Shown here: positions 44,073 to 56,038 of the stretch, in pieces
Layout: each line of letters starts with the position of its first letter
How positions within the stretch are numbered: position 1 is the first letter of the stretch
NCBI RefSeq assembly: GCF_017562075.2
Contig: NC_054081.1
Span: 24,472,315-24,536,314 of the forward strand
DNA: 64,000 nucleotides
Direction: 5' to 3'
DNA from: Anopheles merus
Taxonomy: Eukaryota > Arthropoda > Insecta > Diptera > Culicidae
Translations under genes and position numbers: made by a program
The notes under the pieces: generated by a model
Told to the model about the DNA's origin: nothing
Database searches by the model: none
Seen by the model: only the letters and a program-made list of their open reading frames with translations

Positions 44073-46943
44073 TCAGTCTGGTGTAAGCGTATGTAAAAGT
44101 GGAAAAAAGGCAATTGTACCAGATTTAGAAGGAGGATATATAGCTACAAGTTTACACCTGATGTCTTGTAAAGACACTACTATTTCAGTAGTTGGAATCT
44201 CTTCGCGTACTTTAAAAATGAGTATGTCGGAAGATGAAAATACAAACTCCGAATCATCCACGCTAAACACAAAAGAAAATAAATTATATTGGTACTCAAA
44301 CTTTTTTCCTGTCACTAAAAACGTACCATTGGTTTTTGCAACATTTAAAAATTTAACAATTTCATTGCGTTTGGTCAAAAACCATCTGTCCCTTTTCAAC
44401 GGCCGTAAAACAAATCCTGAGGTCAAAAAAATGCCTTTCTTATTTCTAGTTAAATATGGGTAAGTTCGGTTTGTACTACTAGGATTCACATTACTAGAAG
44501 CACGTTCTACCGATCGGGACGCCACTTGAACACAACATCTAAATCCTGACCGTGCAGATAGTTTTAAAGTTTGTAAAAAGCTTTCAAAGTCGTAAGCAGA
44601 ATTATCGTCGATAGGTCCATTTTCATTAACATCATGGGCTATATGTTGTAAGTTATGGACGTTGTTTGTTAAATGCTCACGACCATATATCTCACCGTAA
44701 TCCCTTACGAAGCTATTTAGAAAATCAGAGGCACGTTTCCAATGATGCTTATGAAATGCAGACGAAAACATTGTTATCCCACAAAAATATAACAAATAAT
44801 GGCAATATGGTTTTTTACCTAAAAATTCTTCCATTATTATTGGGCTGACATAATGCAAATATGATCGAAATTCTGAAGCCTTCCAATAGCGTAGTACATT
44901 CAATCCTCTGAGCTTACGATGGATCTCGGAAGGAAATTGTACTTTTAGAAAAAACTTAGATATGGCCGCTTTATCGGTGGGAGACAGGTTTGGAATTGTC
45001 TTAAACTTACCCCCAACTAAACAACAAAGATGTCGTCGAGTCACCCCCAGGTCGCTTAAATGCATACGCTCAGTTGGTACGTCATTAACCATATCAAATT
45101 TGTTTAAATCCTCCAAAGGCGACCGCCAAACTTGATGATGACCAGGACATTCTCTTCGTCGAAATCCTTCATCCGTTCTTAGAGGTGCTCCAACAGCATC
45201 AAATATGATTTTTTTTCCTGCACGATGCCATTCTCCAACACAAGTACATCTCATGCAACCATGATATCCATTAAAATTGGTAGTAGCTGGAAATAAAAAG
45301 TGTTAGTATATTACAGGTATTTTTATATGATTATCTACCTTTTACAAAAGCGCGTGCCGGTAAATCAGCAATGATTGCTTTGACTTTAAATCCCAGTGTT
45401 TTACCTCCGATCTGCAAACCTGCACTTATCAATTCATTAGCTTCTTCTACTAACTGCCTCAGGTAAGCCTCTAGACAGGATGGTTTTGAGGAACCACAGA
45501 ATACAGCGATCATCATGATCGGAGCTAGAGGTAGTTCTACTACTCTCATAAGGATGGGCCAAAGTTGGGTTGGTCCTCCTTTATGAAGAGGGATGCCGTC
45601 CATGAAGAGATGAATTGAAATTTCATCTACTAACGGAGTATTTGATCTGAAATATAATATTAAAATATATCATCAAAGCATTCTAGGCAATAATATTGTA
45701 ATACTTACTTAAAAAGGTGTTTGAGATTAGTATATATTCCCTTGTACCAAAATTCTCCTCCGGCTACTGTTTGGATTTGATACCTGATGGTTGTGGGAGT
45801 TTTTAGCAGGGTCCTCGAGTCTTTTGGCACAATAAATTCGGTCCATTTCCGAAAGATTGCTAGTATTTCATTAACTGACGAACGTGGTTCATTGTGGACA
45901 ATTGCCCAATCTCTTAAACATTCATTAACGTTATTATGATTGTTACATACATGAGCTGTAGTGGAATCTTCAGCCAAATCTCTTGAATCTTCATCAGAAG
46001 AGTTTTCAACGGGTATCATCGTTACATTATCCTCTGATTCCACATCCTCATCCACATTACCATTCAAATCATAATCATTGTTTTGAATACCACCCTCCGA
46101 AATTTCTTGCAACATATTATCGATGCTGATGTTGTGTGTGGCACAATGGTCGACTACATCAGATTCCGTAACGAATTCTTCCATTGGTAGGGGGGGTGGG
46201 GTATTGTCTTGGCGGGATCCATCTGAAAACAAAAGGAATGTTTAATTACTATGTATCTTAGTTTCATACCGTATAAATTTAGTACTAAAATACAAAAAAA
46301 TTTCACACTACTATGTCTAAAAACCACACCGTTAAGTTTCATAAAAGTCGTGTATATTCAAGATAAGAAAATAATGCTGCTAATGAGATGCGATACAGTC
46401 AATATTTCATTTAGACTATCTTGAATGATAGATGAACGCTGCCGGTTTGGTGGCAGTTCCGATTAAGGCGAGTTTAGGTACTAAGGAGCCACAGGATAGA
46501 TCCCCCATCCCATGTGAAGTGTGGAGCAGTGATCGGTGAGAATGAAGGATGACTCTGCATAAATTTATTCGCCAGCGGGACCAAATCGGGCGATTAGTCC
46601 GCATCTGGATTCAGGAGAAACACGATTTTGAGTTAGGATGTGAACAACGTCAGGAATCTGCATGTATGGAATGAACTACATAGAGAACAATTAGTAACAT
46701 GGCCATGTCAACGCTACGTTTTCTTCACCGAGTGGCCAACAAGCATTGTTTATTCTGAAGACATTTATTGTTCGTCAACCTTAAATGAAATAAAAGGTCT
46801 CACTTTCGACAAATCTTACCACTACAATGAAACATCTGGATAGATTCCGCAGCTTCCAATTGCATGTTTTGATTATCATATTGTGTAGATAAAACAGCAA
46901 GTTTTTTGTTTGTACGGCAAATAGCTTTTCTGCTTCGTTTCAT
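44073..46943 (-). CDS. CACTA/EnSpm-like transposase of copy C, 4 exons, 719 aa
   Basis: Exon 1 46943-46820, exon 2 46222-45709, exon 3 45646-45339, exon 4 45286-44073. GT/AG at every junction, phases 1, 2, 1, no internal stop, 2160 nt with stop. Exon 3 is 308 nt as in A and B. Visible parts: VPKDSRTLLKTP (exon 2), MDGIPLHKGGPTQLWP and IIADLPARAF (exon 3; likely first two catalytic Asp), NGYHGCMRCTCVGEW (Cys motif at the start of exon 4), HLSDLGVTRR, YCHYLLYFCGITMF and EIYGREHLTNNVH (DUF4218-like). Exon 1 has no sequence similarity to B exon 1 and is supported only by phase and splice sites, so it is the weakest part. Start lies about 300 bp from the right end, so the promoter is within the terminal region. 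Confidence 0.78.
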
Positions 46944-47242
46944 TTTGCATTGAGTTTTAGTACTAATAACAAACTTTCACTACAGAAGTTTATCCTTAAT
47001 CCACGTAACAAAAGTAATTGACGAATTAAATAGCTAAAACGTACATGTAACGAAGAATTAATTGTAATGAAAATTGAGCGAGATAATGACACACATCACG
47101 CAAGGCAGAAAATCACAAACCAAATGAAACGCTTCAGCATGACGTTCTTCACTCACACATTCTCATTATCATGTGACAATCGGTTAAATCGAGCTCTTAT
47201 CGACGAGTTTAAGCCAAAAATGTATACCAGTTGTCACCTGGG

Positions 47243-47416
47243 ACGCTTCGTGTGCTAGGCTTCGTGTGCTACGCTCTAATTCTCGTTGCTAACGGTTTGT
47301 AAAGCTTCCGTTATCCTCTCGCTACCTTTATTGCTGATTGCTGATTATGGGCTGCTGGGGACACGAGCTTCCAAGCATAGTAATTATGCCATATTGCCAC
47401 CAGCGAGCACACCACA
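47243..47416 (-). repeat. 3' LTR of G2, right part
   Basis: Matches 54751-54927 and ends CACCACA. About 25 bp around 54825-54850 of the other LTR are absent. A GGTGGGG tract precedes it on the minus strand. Confidence 0.78.
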
Positions 47417-48174
47417 GAACCCCCCACCAGTGACGGAGTCGCGATCAACAATAGTAATTGTGTGTCGCTGGTTGTAATTCGGTTATAGTTTAAGTTGTCC
47501 AACAAGAACCGAACACCCTTTTTTTGTATTTTCCTTTTTTGGAGAGACCTTCCATTGTAAACGCAGGTTTTAGACGGTCTATCGAAACGGATTCATTTTT
47601 ACCTTTGATTTCATTTTTACCGTGAAAATTTTTCTACACCTCCAAACCACCTGATATGGTCCTTCATATGGTGCCTATAGGCTCTTCTTTACTTTGTCTA
47701 CCCGCACAAAAACAGGCTTACATGTATCCAAACCTTTTGGTATATATGTGGTTGTGCTATCATTTAGTTGGGTAGGATCAATTCGTCTAAATGCTTCTTT
47801 TAATTTTTGGATAAAATCCGGCAAGTCTTCTATCGTTTTTGGAGCAGAAGGTATGCTTCGGATGGCAGCCGCAGGCTTTCTCCGTATACCATTTCTGCTG
47901 GTGATCCATTCAAAGCGTCTTTGTATGCTATGCGAATGCCCAGTAGAATCAAGGGTGGACGCAGGATCCAATGAGTAGTGTCTTCACATGCTTTTCATGC
48001 AGATTTTAAATGGCGGTGAAACCGCTCAACCATTCCGTTGGTTTGAGGGTGTTATGCGGTCGTTTTGATATGGTATGTTCCCAGTAGTTTTGTCAGTTCT
48101 TCAAATAACTTTGATTGAAATTGTCTACTTCTATCGGTAGTAATTGTTAATGGGCACCCAAACCGTAGAATATA

Positions 48175-48784
48175 CTGGGTGGCATCGTAGAAGTGATACA
48201 CCTATTCGTTTTTGTGTTTTCTCTCACTGTGTGTCAAACTCATGGGCATATTTTGACATTTGTTGCATTTGCTTAATTTGTTTACTATTTATCGTAAAAA
48301 ACGTACACTTAGTGCTCACTTCAGTTTTCTCATATATTATAATGGATTCAAGTCGAGAACAAATAAAAATCTCGCATTTGCATGGATTGACAAACATGCA
48401 GATTGAGCAGAAACTGTCTCATCTCAATTTAAGTCGATTATTCATCCATAGGACCATCAATCGATACAAGGAGACAGGCATGGTTGTTCCAAAGAAGAAA
48501 CCGGGCAAAAAACAACATTTGCATTTGGACGGATTCAAGACACGGTTGTTAAAGATATGGGTGAAATGCCGGATGAAGTTGTGCGTGCGGCCTGCAACGA
48601 TTTCCAAAAGCGCCTTTGCCTTGAGCGCGGTTATCAAGTGTAAAGGTGCAAGATTTGAAATAAATTGAGTGAAAAGCAGGTTTAGTACCAAAAGAAGCTA
48701 TTTAAATCGATTTGTAAGAGAAATCAAACCTGGTGTCAATTTTATTACAAAAACAAAGTGTATCACTTCTACGATGCCACCCTG
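48175..48784 (+). mobile_element. Internally deleted mariner/Tc1-family element
   Basis: 610 bp flanked by TA (48173-48174, 48785-48786), with inverted ends of about 27 bp reading C[T/A]GGGTGGCATCGTAGAAG on both strands. It sits in the G2 integrase. It contains the two ends of a transposase gene joined by a deletion. Confidence 0.85.
48342..48668 (+). pseudogene. Truncated mariner/Tc1-family transposase
   Basis: From ATG 48342 the frame encodes a helix-turn-helix start (REQIKISHLHGLTNMQIEQ, HRTINRYKETGMVVPKKK). The catalytic core is missing. A different frame then gives the usual C-terminus (MPDEVVRAACNDFQKRL). Non-functional; presumably mobilised in trans if at all. Confidence 0.7.
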
Positions 48785-49488
48785 TAGTTCCTAACGAACA
48801 TTTTTGCCACCGTTAATGCTGAAATATCAGCCATAGGGTAACACTCCGGCCAACGAGTGAAACGATACACGATGGTTAACAAATAGGTCATTTCTTCTGA
48901 AGGTGGTAACGGCCCTACTATGTCCATGTGCACATGCTCAAACCTTCCTTTTGGAATGGTTATTGCTTCTAACGGGGAACGAGTGTGTCGACAAACTTTT
49001 GCCTCTTGACATCCTTGACATGCCCGAGTCCAGTTGCCCACATCCGTGTTCATTGAGGACCAGAAAAACCTTTCTGATAAGAGTTTCCGTGAGGCACGAA
49101 TGCCTGGATGAGACAAATTTTGCAAGCTGTAAAATGTTGATTTCCTTAGAGAAAAAGGGACATATAACCTATTACGCCCTGTGGATGACTCAAACATTAG
49201 GTTGTTCTAATCAAGAATCAGCCCATTCAATTTGTATTTGGAGTCTTCCCTTTTATCTTTTAACATTTTTTGTAGCTGATCATCTATTTGTTGATATTTG
49301 GCAAAATTTTCGTAAGAAATTTCTGTGATCGATTCGGATTCTCCGATTCGGGATAGGGCATCAGCATTACTCTCGTCAGTAATATATCTAATGTCCGTTG
49401 TGAATTGCGAAATAAAATCTAGTTGCCTACTTTGTCTCGGCGATTTTTCTGCTTTGGACATGAGGGCATGAACTAGTGGTTTATGGTC

Positions 49489-50802
49489 TTCTTCTTCTTC
49501 TTTATTTTGGCGAGTGGGTTACAATCTTCTATGGTTGAGGCCAACGCATATTCAAAGATATACCACTCTATGTGGGTTTTCGACTCCTAGAGTCATATAC
49601 CCGTTTTCTTACATGACTCTTATAATTTTTACAATGCCTACGTTTTTTGGTATCACAGCTTCAAAATTAAAATATTATTTTTGTCTTTTGTATAAATTTT
49701 GTTATTTCCTTGATCATTTTCCCCGTTTTGTCGTTCCCCTGTGCTTTAAATATTTCTTCTGTGATGTTTGATTGTTCTTCTCTTTCTTTTGTTAGTTTTT
49801 TACAGTAGAATAATTTATGTTTCCCGGTTTCGGGCACTCCACATTCTTCACAGTTGCCGTCTTCCACTATTCTCATAACACTCAACCAATGTTTTGATAG
49901 ATCATGCCCGGCTAATATTCTGTTGGTGATTTTTGTTTCAATGGCCGTGATTGCTATGTTAGTGTGCCACGGGTTTTCCTCAAATTCCTTTTGATACTCA
50001 AAAAATTTTTTTCCTCTCTTCTCTACTTCTAGTCTGTACCACTCCTTTGTTTGTGTTATCATTTTTTTGTTTTAGTATGTTTTTTATATCTACCATGCGT
50101 AATTTGTTGTTTTCCACGATATTCGATGATATTCCCCTCTTAGCTAACTCATCTGCCCTTTCCGTTTATATCAATATGTCCCGGTATCCATTTTATTTCT
50201 GCATTGAGTGTGTGGCATCTTTTTATTATATTGTATATTGTTTTTTTCTATTTTGTTGCTATATTGTTCTCTTTTAATAATATTGCAGGCTGCTTGACTG
50301 TCTGTGTATATGATTGGATTTGAAATGTGTTTTTGTTCTGCTATTTCTAGCGCCTTTTCTATTGCTTTTATCTCAACCGAAGTTATACCTGTATTGTTTT
50401 TTAGTTTAACACTTATAGAGCAGTTTCTAGTATCGTGATTATGAGATTGTATATAAATTCCAATACCACAATTATCCTTAGTTTTACTTCCGTCGGTGTA
50501 TATAATTGTGTTTTTTCTTGTAGTTTTTCTATTTCCTGTCGGTATAATTGTTGCAAAAAAACTCTTCCTGACAGTGAATTCTTGGATATGTTTTCTAGGG
50601 GCTTGCATCTGATTTTTATTTCGTTTATTTGATCGTTAATAACTATTTTGTCCATTTCCTTTATGATTTCTTTATTTTGATCTATTATATTTTCCCAGTA
50701 AGTTATTTTTCATTGTTAGACTGTAGTTGTTTTTGATTTTTTATGTCTTTGGCAACTGTTTAAGGATTTTAGAGTACGCTATTTCTTTGATTATTTCATT
50801 AC
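49489..50802 (-). mobile_element. 5'-truncated LINE with RNase H domain
   Basis: Inserted in the G2 RNase H coding region with a 13-bp target duplication, GTGGTTTATGGTC (49476-49488, 50803-50815). The 3' tail is GAA-rich on the minus strand. Frames 50608-50171 and 50062-49667 hold a cellular-type RNase H (IIYTDGSKTKDNCGIGIY, SVEIKAIEKALEIA, IYTDSQAACN) and a Cys-His end (CEECGVPETGKHKLFYC), as in I-, R1- or LOA-group LINEs. RNase H is frameshifted before the last part. Confidence 0.82.
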
Positions 50803-52606
50803 GTGGTTTATGGTCAGTATAGACCGTAAATATTCTGCCCTCTAGGAAATGTCGAAAGTGCTTAATTCCTAGAGTTATTCCAAGCAATTCTCTGTCGAAT
50901 GTGGAGTACCTCTGTTTCGTAGGCGTCATCATCTTGGAGAAAAACGCAAGAGGTTCCGATATTCCCTGGTTCGAGGTATTCCCTGGTTGACTTGCTGCAA
51001 AACTGCCCCAACGGCAAAATTGGATGCATCAGTCGTCAGTGTGTAAATGGCGTCACACTAAGGATGTACAAGCATGGTGGCGTTCGATAGCTCACTTTTG
51101 ATGTGTTTTAGGGCCTCCTCGCATTCGTCTGACCATACGAATTCTTTTTTACTCTTTTTGCTGTGTTCCTTTACCAGTTGGTGTAGCGTTCTTAACTTGT
51201 GTGAAACATTGGGAATAAAGCGGTGGTAATAGTTTACCATTCCCAAGATTCTTTGAAGTTGTTTTACAGTAGTTGGCGAGGGAAAATTGCAAATTATTTC
51301 AATTTTATCCGAGGTTGGACTTATTCCCTTTTCACAAATGGTGTGACTTAGGAAATCGATTTTATTAACACCAAACACACATTTTGATGGCTTGAGTTTT
51401 ATATCGTGGTCCGTTAAACGTTTTAGAACCGTATGTACGTGCTCTAAATGGGACTCACGCGACAGGCTGGCGATCAAAATGTCGTCAATGTAGACGAATA
51501 CAAAATCTAGGTCGTGGAAAATGTTGTACATTAGCCGTTGGAAGCTTTGACTCGCATTTCTGAGACCAAAGGGCATCCTCAAGAATTCGAACAACCCAAA
51601 CGGTGAAGTTATCGCCGTTTTGTGGACATCTTCCTCAGCTACCGGTATGATGTGATATGCCCGCACGATATCCAACTTTGTAAAAAAATTACAACCATCT
51701 AGATTCAGTGTAAAATCTTGTATGAGCGGGATCGGATATCGATCTGGAATTGTGATAGCGTTCAACCGTCGATAGTCGCTGCATGGTCGCCAATCTGCAT
51801 CGGATTTGGGTACCATATGTAATGGCATAGAAGCTGACGAAGATGACGCTCTACCGACTCCCAAGTCCAACATGTGTTGGAATTCCGCTTGAGCAATCTT
51901 CAACTTCTTTGGATCGAGACGGCGGGGTTTGGCAAACGGCAGTGAACCTTTTGTTTCTATATGGTGGGCTACCGAATGTTTGAATGGTTTCTTATAATCC
52001 GGCGGATCCATCAGTGATGGATACTCTTTTAAAAGATTCTCAAAACCATTTGTGTCGATTATAAAATTTTTTGGAGTTGGCGTGTCCACAAAAGCAATAG
52101 TTGCGATCGTTTCTTGTCCCGTAAGATGATCGATCAACCTTTTCCTTCTGAGGTCGACCCATAAGTCTTTTTTCGCCAATTATCTGTCGGTTTACTTCGG
52201 CTAGTATAAAACAATGAGAAAATACTCTCCTCAGGCCAAGGCTAAGTTGCAACAACTTTGTTCCATAGGTACCAATAGGGCTTCCATTAGCTGCTACAGG
52301 TGAGTGTACTGCCTGTCTGATTACTTTCCCTAGCAAATTGTAAGGAATGACGGACACATCGGCTCCTGTAACCACTAGGAAAGTGAATTTTGTCATTTCA
52401 TCATCTATAAAAAGGCGATAGGAGTCGAATATTGCTCTTGGGTTGTCTGCCACTACCGTTGAGCATATTAGTTGTTTGTTGAGAAAAATTACAAGATTTT
52501 TGGCATCTTCTGGATTGGCAATTTCGTGCTTGATCACCAAATCTAAAGTGAAAATAGCACATTGGATGTTTTTGAACCTATGACTGCGTTCTTGAGCGAC
52601 TGCCAC
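50741..52606 (-). pseudogene. G2 pol: protease, RT, start of RNase H
   Basis: Protease near 52390 reads FLVVTGADVSVIP, so the catalytic Asp of DTG is Val and the enzyme would be dead. A frameshift near 52150 leads to the RT frame (52179-51058): MLDLGVGRASSSSASMPLH, WRPCSDYRRLNAIT, TKLDIVRAYHIIPV and the catalytic box in FVYIDDILIA. After a stop near 51058, RNase H resumes at 50932 with YSTFDRELLGIT and VYTDHKP, where the LINE was inserted. Similar in order to G1 but clearly another family. Confidence 0.76.
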
Positions 52607-53060
52607 TCGATGATCGATTTCGTTGGCGTCCTCTATTGTTACGATCTGGTTGTACTGAGATCTTTTTTAGCATGTCTCTGAATTCGGCAATTTCCTGCCG
52701 CAGGGTATTGATTTCGTTTGAGGGATTCCCACCCGATGTTTCTTTGAAAGAATGCCCTGCGATTGACGAAATTGCACCGGCTTGGGGTGCTTCCCACAGC
52801 CTGTCTGTCACCTTTAAAAGTTCACCGATGTCTCGGCTGCCTATTGCAATTCGCGAGATTTCGATTGTTTTGGGCAGCCTTGATAGCCAAAGCTTACAGA
52901 TAAGCTCCGTGGTGAGGTTTGTTGAGTCACCGGCAAGTTGGACCATATGTCGATAAAAATCCGATGGACTTCGGTCACCCATTTGTACATGATACAAGAG
53001 TTGGGTAATACGGTGCTCCTCACTCACATTGAGTCTATCTAATAACTGTGTAGCATATCT
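52578..53060 (-). pseudogene. G2 gag, N-terminus lost
   Basis: Capsid-like region: LLDRLNVSEEHRITQLLY, GDRSPSDFYRHMVQLAG and KLWLSRLPKTIEISRIA, then an Arg/Ser-rich tail. The frame is open upstream of 53027 to the insertion at about 53060-53077, and the first part of gag is not found beyond it. Overlaps the protease frame by 29 nt. Confidence 0.7.
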
Positions 53061-53076
53061 GTTATATATAACATAT

Positions 53077-53617
53077 TGTAATACACACTATCAGCTATAA
53101 ACACATTGTAACACACTTTGGAAAGCCAAACCACACCATTGTAACACATTCATTATAACACACTCAGCAAATCAGATCATACCATAGCAACGTAACCAGA
53201 AGAATTCAGGCCATACCGTTCATATAAAAACAATTGTGACACACTTAAGAGAACCAACCGAAACGTGTAACATAAGCAGGAACAGTTTATGCATTAAACC
53301 CAAAACAGGAACATAGTGACAAGAACCATCGTTCTTGTCAACAAAAGACAAACGTAACTAGCTGAGTGAAAACAATAACTTTCCAACATAAAACCTGGAA
53401 CCAAATGTGCGAAACCCTTAACTCATTTGAGTATAAATAAAACCAATTCCAACCGTGGCAAGTCAGATTCGTTCGGACTGCCAAGATAGGACGTTACGCT
53501 TCCTAGTACTTCGCCTTCCAACTTATTTCAAGAGTTTAGTTATGTCTCCCTACCCAAGGCTTCTAAACTCCAACGTTTCCAGTAAGGGAAACCTCCTAAA
53601 GGTTTCTATGATCGTTT
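53077..53617 (+). repeat. LTR-like repeat inside G2 gag
   Basis: Starts TGTAATACACAC and matches the minus-strand repeat at 25925-26638, with TATA box GAGTATAAATAAA near 53432. It stops at CTATGATCG, about 40 bp short of the other copy's end, and an A/T-rich stretch follows. Single or truncated LTR of an unknown element. Confidence 0.55.
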
Positions 53618-54523
53618 AAAAAAAAATTTTGTTTTAAAATTTGTTAAAAAAATGTGCGAGTGTCATAGATGAATTGAATAACGCAGGTAAATAATATATA
53701 TGGTATTATATACAAAAATGTTCACTGTATGAATTTTGCAATTCGCTTAACTGTACGCAATTGCGGAAGTATGTCGCGTGAAAAAAAAATAAAATAGTAA
53801 CAAAGCAAAAAAAGGAACGAGCTCACCGATCTTTCCCATGTATGGTGTAGCGCACGGTTGGCACCAGCAATCGAACGTCGCCCTCGATGGTCGCAGAGGC
53901 CGGTCGCTGGTCCGCTTCACGTTGACCCGGTTGATCAAGGGATGTCTTCTGCGATGTTAGAACCGGACAGGTTATCCGCGATGATCACACCGCGCTGACG
54001 ATGATTTCTTATGATGTCGCCGGTTTCGCCACGATGTCCGTGATGACGGTGGTCACACCGCGATATCGATGGCACCCCGTGATGTAAATGGTTGCACCGT
54101 GCCAAGTACGATGGTAGCTGGCCGTCACCCGGTCCAGGCGTAAATATGATCCTTGTAATTTCAGCGGAACGGCTGCACTTTGTGCTCCGAACAGGATTGC
54201 CGCTCCTTATGGTCCGAGCACGGTAAACGCGAAGGCTGCTCCTCGTGGCACAGAACCAGTTAACTGCGATGGCCGCGTCTCGTGGCCGTGCCTCGTGGCC
54301 TGAGAGTGGTAGGAGTGGATTTTCTGACCCGCCCGGTAAAGTTACGTGTCTTCGGAGGATCTTCGTCTCATCTGCGGGTGTTCTCTGCACTGATAACCAC
54401 GGTCCTGGGTGCGCACAATCTTAGCACCCTTTTTGCACCACTTCCTGGGAACCTTTTCACACCACTTTTTATCACCACTCGCGACACGTTTTCAGATCAC
54501 CTGATCCCGTCGGGGTTACTACT
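53618..54523 (-). other. 5' internal part of G2, rearranged
   Basis: Holds repeated CCGTGATG/CACCGCGATG short motifs near 53980-54090 and a 151-codon minus-strand frame (54390-53935) without recognisable domains. The degenerate primer site TAGTAACCCCGACGGGATC is at 54503-54521, beside the LTR; it has about three mismatches to a tRNA-Trp site. Normal gag start is not seen. Confidence 0.5.
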
Positions 54524-54927
54524 TGTTGGTTTAGTACAACTTTATTCACGCACTTATACAATTATACCGCACCGTACAATTATATTTTCTCGCACTCGCA
54601 CCGTACACCGTTTAAAGGATAATTAAGAAGAGAGCGATCGTCCGATCGGACACCTGTTTTTATGCGTGGTGCTCTCACGCACCTTGCTTTGCTCGGCCCT
54701 ACGCTTCGTGTACTACGCTTCGTGTGCTACACTTCGTGTGCTAGGCTTCGTGTGCTACGCTCTAATTCTCGTTGCTAACGGTTTGTAACGCTTCCATTAT
54801 CCTATCGCTACCTTTATTGCTGATTAACCTTTGAGGTCGGAGTCACAATAGCGATAGATGTGCTGCTGGGGACACGAACTTCCAAGCATAGTAATTATGC
54901 CATATTGCCACCAGCGAACACACCACA
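54524..54927 (-). repeat. 5' LTR of G2
   Basis: 404 bp with ends TGTTGG and CACCACA on the plus strand, AATAAAG near its 3' end on the minus strand, and four tandem GCTTCGTGTGCTA-type 13-14 bp repeats (54707-54770). This is the uninterrupted version of the LTR that copy C entered. Confidence 0.78.
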
Positions 54928-54942
54928 CATATATTGAAAACT

Positions 54943-55038
54943 GGGCCTCTCTCTCTCTCTCTCTCTCTCGCTTTCTTTCGCTCTCTCTCTCTCTCTCTCG
55001 CTTTCTTTCGCTCTTTCTCTCTCTCGCTTTCTTTCTCG

Positions 55039-55096
<58 letters not shown>

Positions 55097-55158
55097 GCTT
55101 TCTATCTATCTCTCTTTAACTCTCTCTCTCTTTAACTCTCTCTCTCTCTCTTTCTCTT
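54943..55158. repeat. CT-rich microsatellite
   Basis: Runs of TCTC broken by CGCTTTCTTT blocks. The Leu/Ser-rich frames over it are not genes. Confidence 0.9.
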
Positions 55159-56026
55159 TATGCTCTAACACTATGCGCAATATAGAGAACAAAATTGTCT
55201 ATCACATGTTTATACGTTAACCCGTTTTTTGAACACTGTCTACATGATTTAAAAATGGTCGGCTTCGATTGTACCAAACGTCAAAAGATTCTAGTCAAAA
55301 ACGTGTATTTTACTAAGTGGGCATTGTATTAAGCATATGGACAATTGTTTATTGGAATGTAAAGCCCTGTAAGGTCCCTTTAAAATGTAAAGTTCGAGGA
55401 AAATCAGTTGTTTGATGAATGAACGTGGATAAAAGAAATTATTGTTAAGGGTATTAAGATTAAGATTGGGCTCAATTGTAGAACGTCGGTTGCACATTTT
55501 TAAGGAAATTAATTTCCATTCACCGTGAGTGCCGTGATTTCATATACTATGGTGCTACTCGTTACCTAGTGGCGGATCAAGCCTCTCCGAGGCCCTAAAA
55601 TTTATGGTAGACGGGGCCCATAACCAAACCCTTCGATAACAAGGAGGAGGGAGGGGGTACGGGTGTTTAAATGTGTACGAATCATAGGGTTTAAATATAT
55701 TTCTCCACAAGCCCCCACTTGAAAAGACAACTTTTATAAACTACTAACTGTATCTCATTACCGATTCTTATGTCATTTTTACAATTTTCAATGTTAAAAG
55801 CACGAAAAAAATATGAAACATGAATCAATATCTTATCGATGCCATATTTAGACCAAGGTCAGCATGAGTTTTGAAATCCGAAGGAATAAGTGGATTATCA
55901 ATTCCGTTCCAGGCCACTTTAGATGTATAAATTATCATGATTTTTTTATGATAAAGGGTAGTTTATTATTCCCTTTCACTCCGTCTGTTGGAACCTTTCA
56001 ACAGCATGATAGAAGCGTTCCAACGA
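55159..56026. other. No gene seen
   Basis: AT-rich. AGTGGCGGATCAAG at about 55570 resembles 35836, followed by a G-rich block (55640-55665). Nothing else recognised. Confidence 0.4.
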
Positions 56027-56038
56027 CCTGTCGACATT

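Larger units (their letters stand above)
41786..47242. mobile_element. Two-gene CACTA-like transposon, copy C (complete)
   Basis: 5457 bp inserted in an LTR whose intact counterpart (54524-54927) defines both ends exactly. Inverted ends are CCCAAGTGACA (41786-41796) and its partner (47232-47242; CCCAGGTGACA on the minus strand); the target duplication is AC. Subterminal GGCTTAAA motifs sit at 41835, 41848 and 41859, with inverted ones at 41886 and 47206-47215. It holds two convergent intact genes, a + strand DUF4806-like gene and a - strand four-exon transposase, the same plan as A and B but with strongly diverged sequence. Confidence 0.85.
47675..49475 (-). pseudogene. G2 integrase and end of RNase H
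   Basis: Reading the minus strand: SKAEKSPRQSRQLDFISQF (RNase H end, 49461), zinc finger with LSHPGIRASRKLL and CQGCQEAK, then the catalytic part HMDIVGPLPPSEE and TRWPECYPM. The frame is cut at 48784 by the mariner derivative and resumes at 48174 with the second Asp region (TTDRSRQFQS) and PQTNGMVERFHR. Stops and shifts interrupt the C-terminal part, which ends near 47675 (VFVRVDKVKK). Confidence 0.72.
41617..54927 (-). mobile_element. Ty3/gypsy retrotransposon G2 with five nested insertions
   Basis: On the minus strand: 5' LTR 54927-54524, degenerate tRNA-Trp-like primer site, rearranged 5' internal part, gag, protease, RT, RNase H, integrase, G-rich tract, 3' LTR (47416 to 41617). Insertions: an LTR-like repeat in gag (53077), a LINE in RNase H (49489-50802), a mariner derivative in integrase (48175-48784) and DNA transposon C in the 3' LTR (41786-47242). 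Removing each restores continuity. The 3' LTR lacks its outer 52 bp. LTR differences and frameshifts show G2 is older than G1. Confidence 0.75.

Noticed and set aside
54858..55220. Leu/Ser-rich frames over 54858-55220
   Set aside because: Translation of a CT microsatellite.
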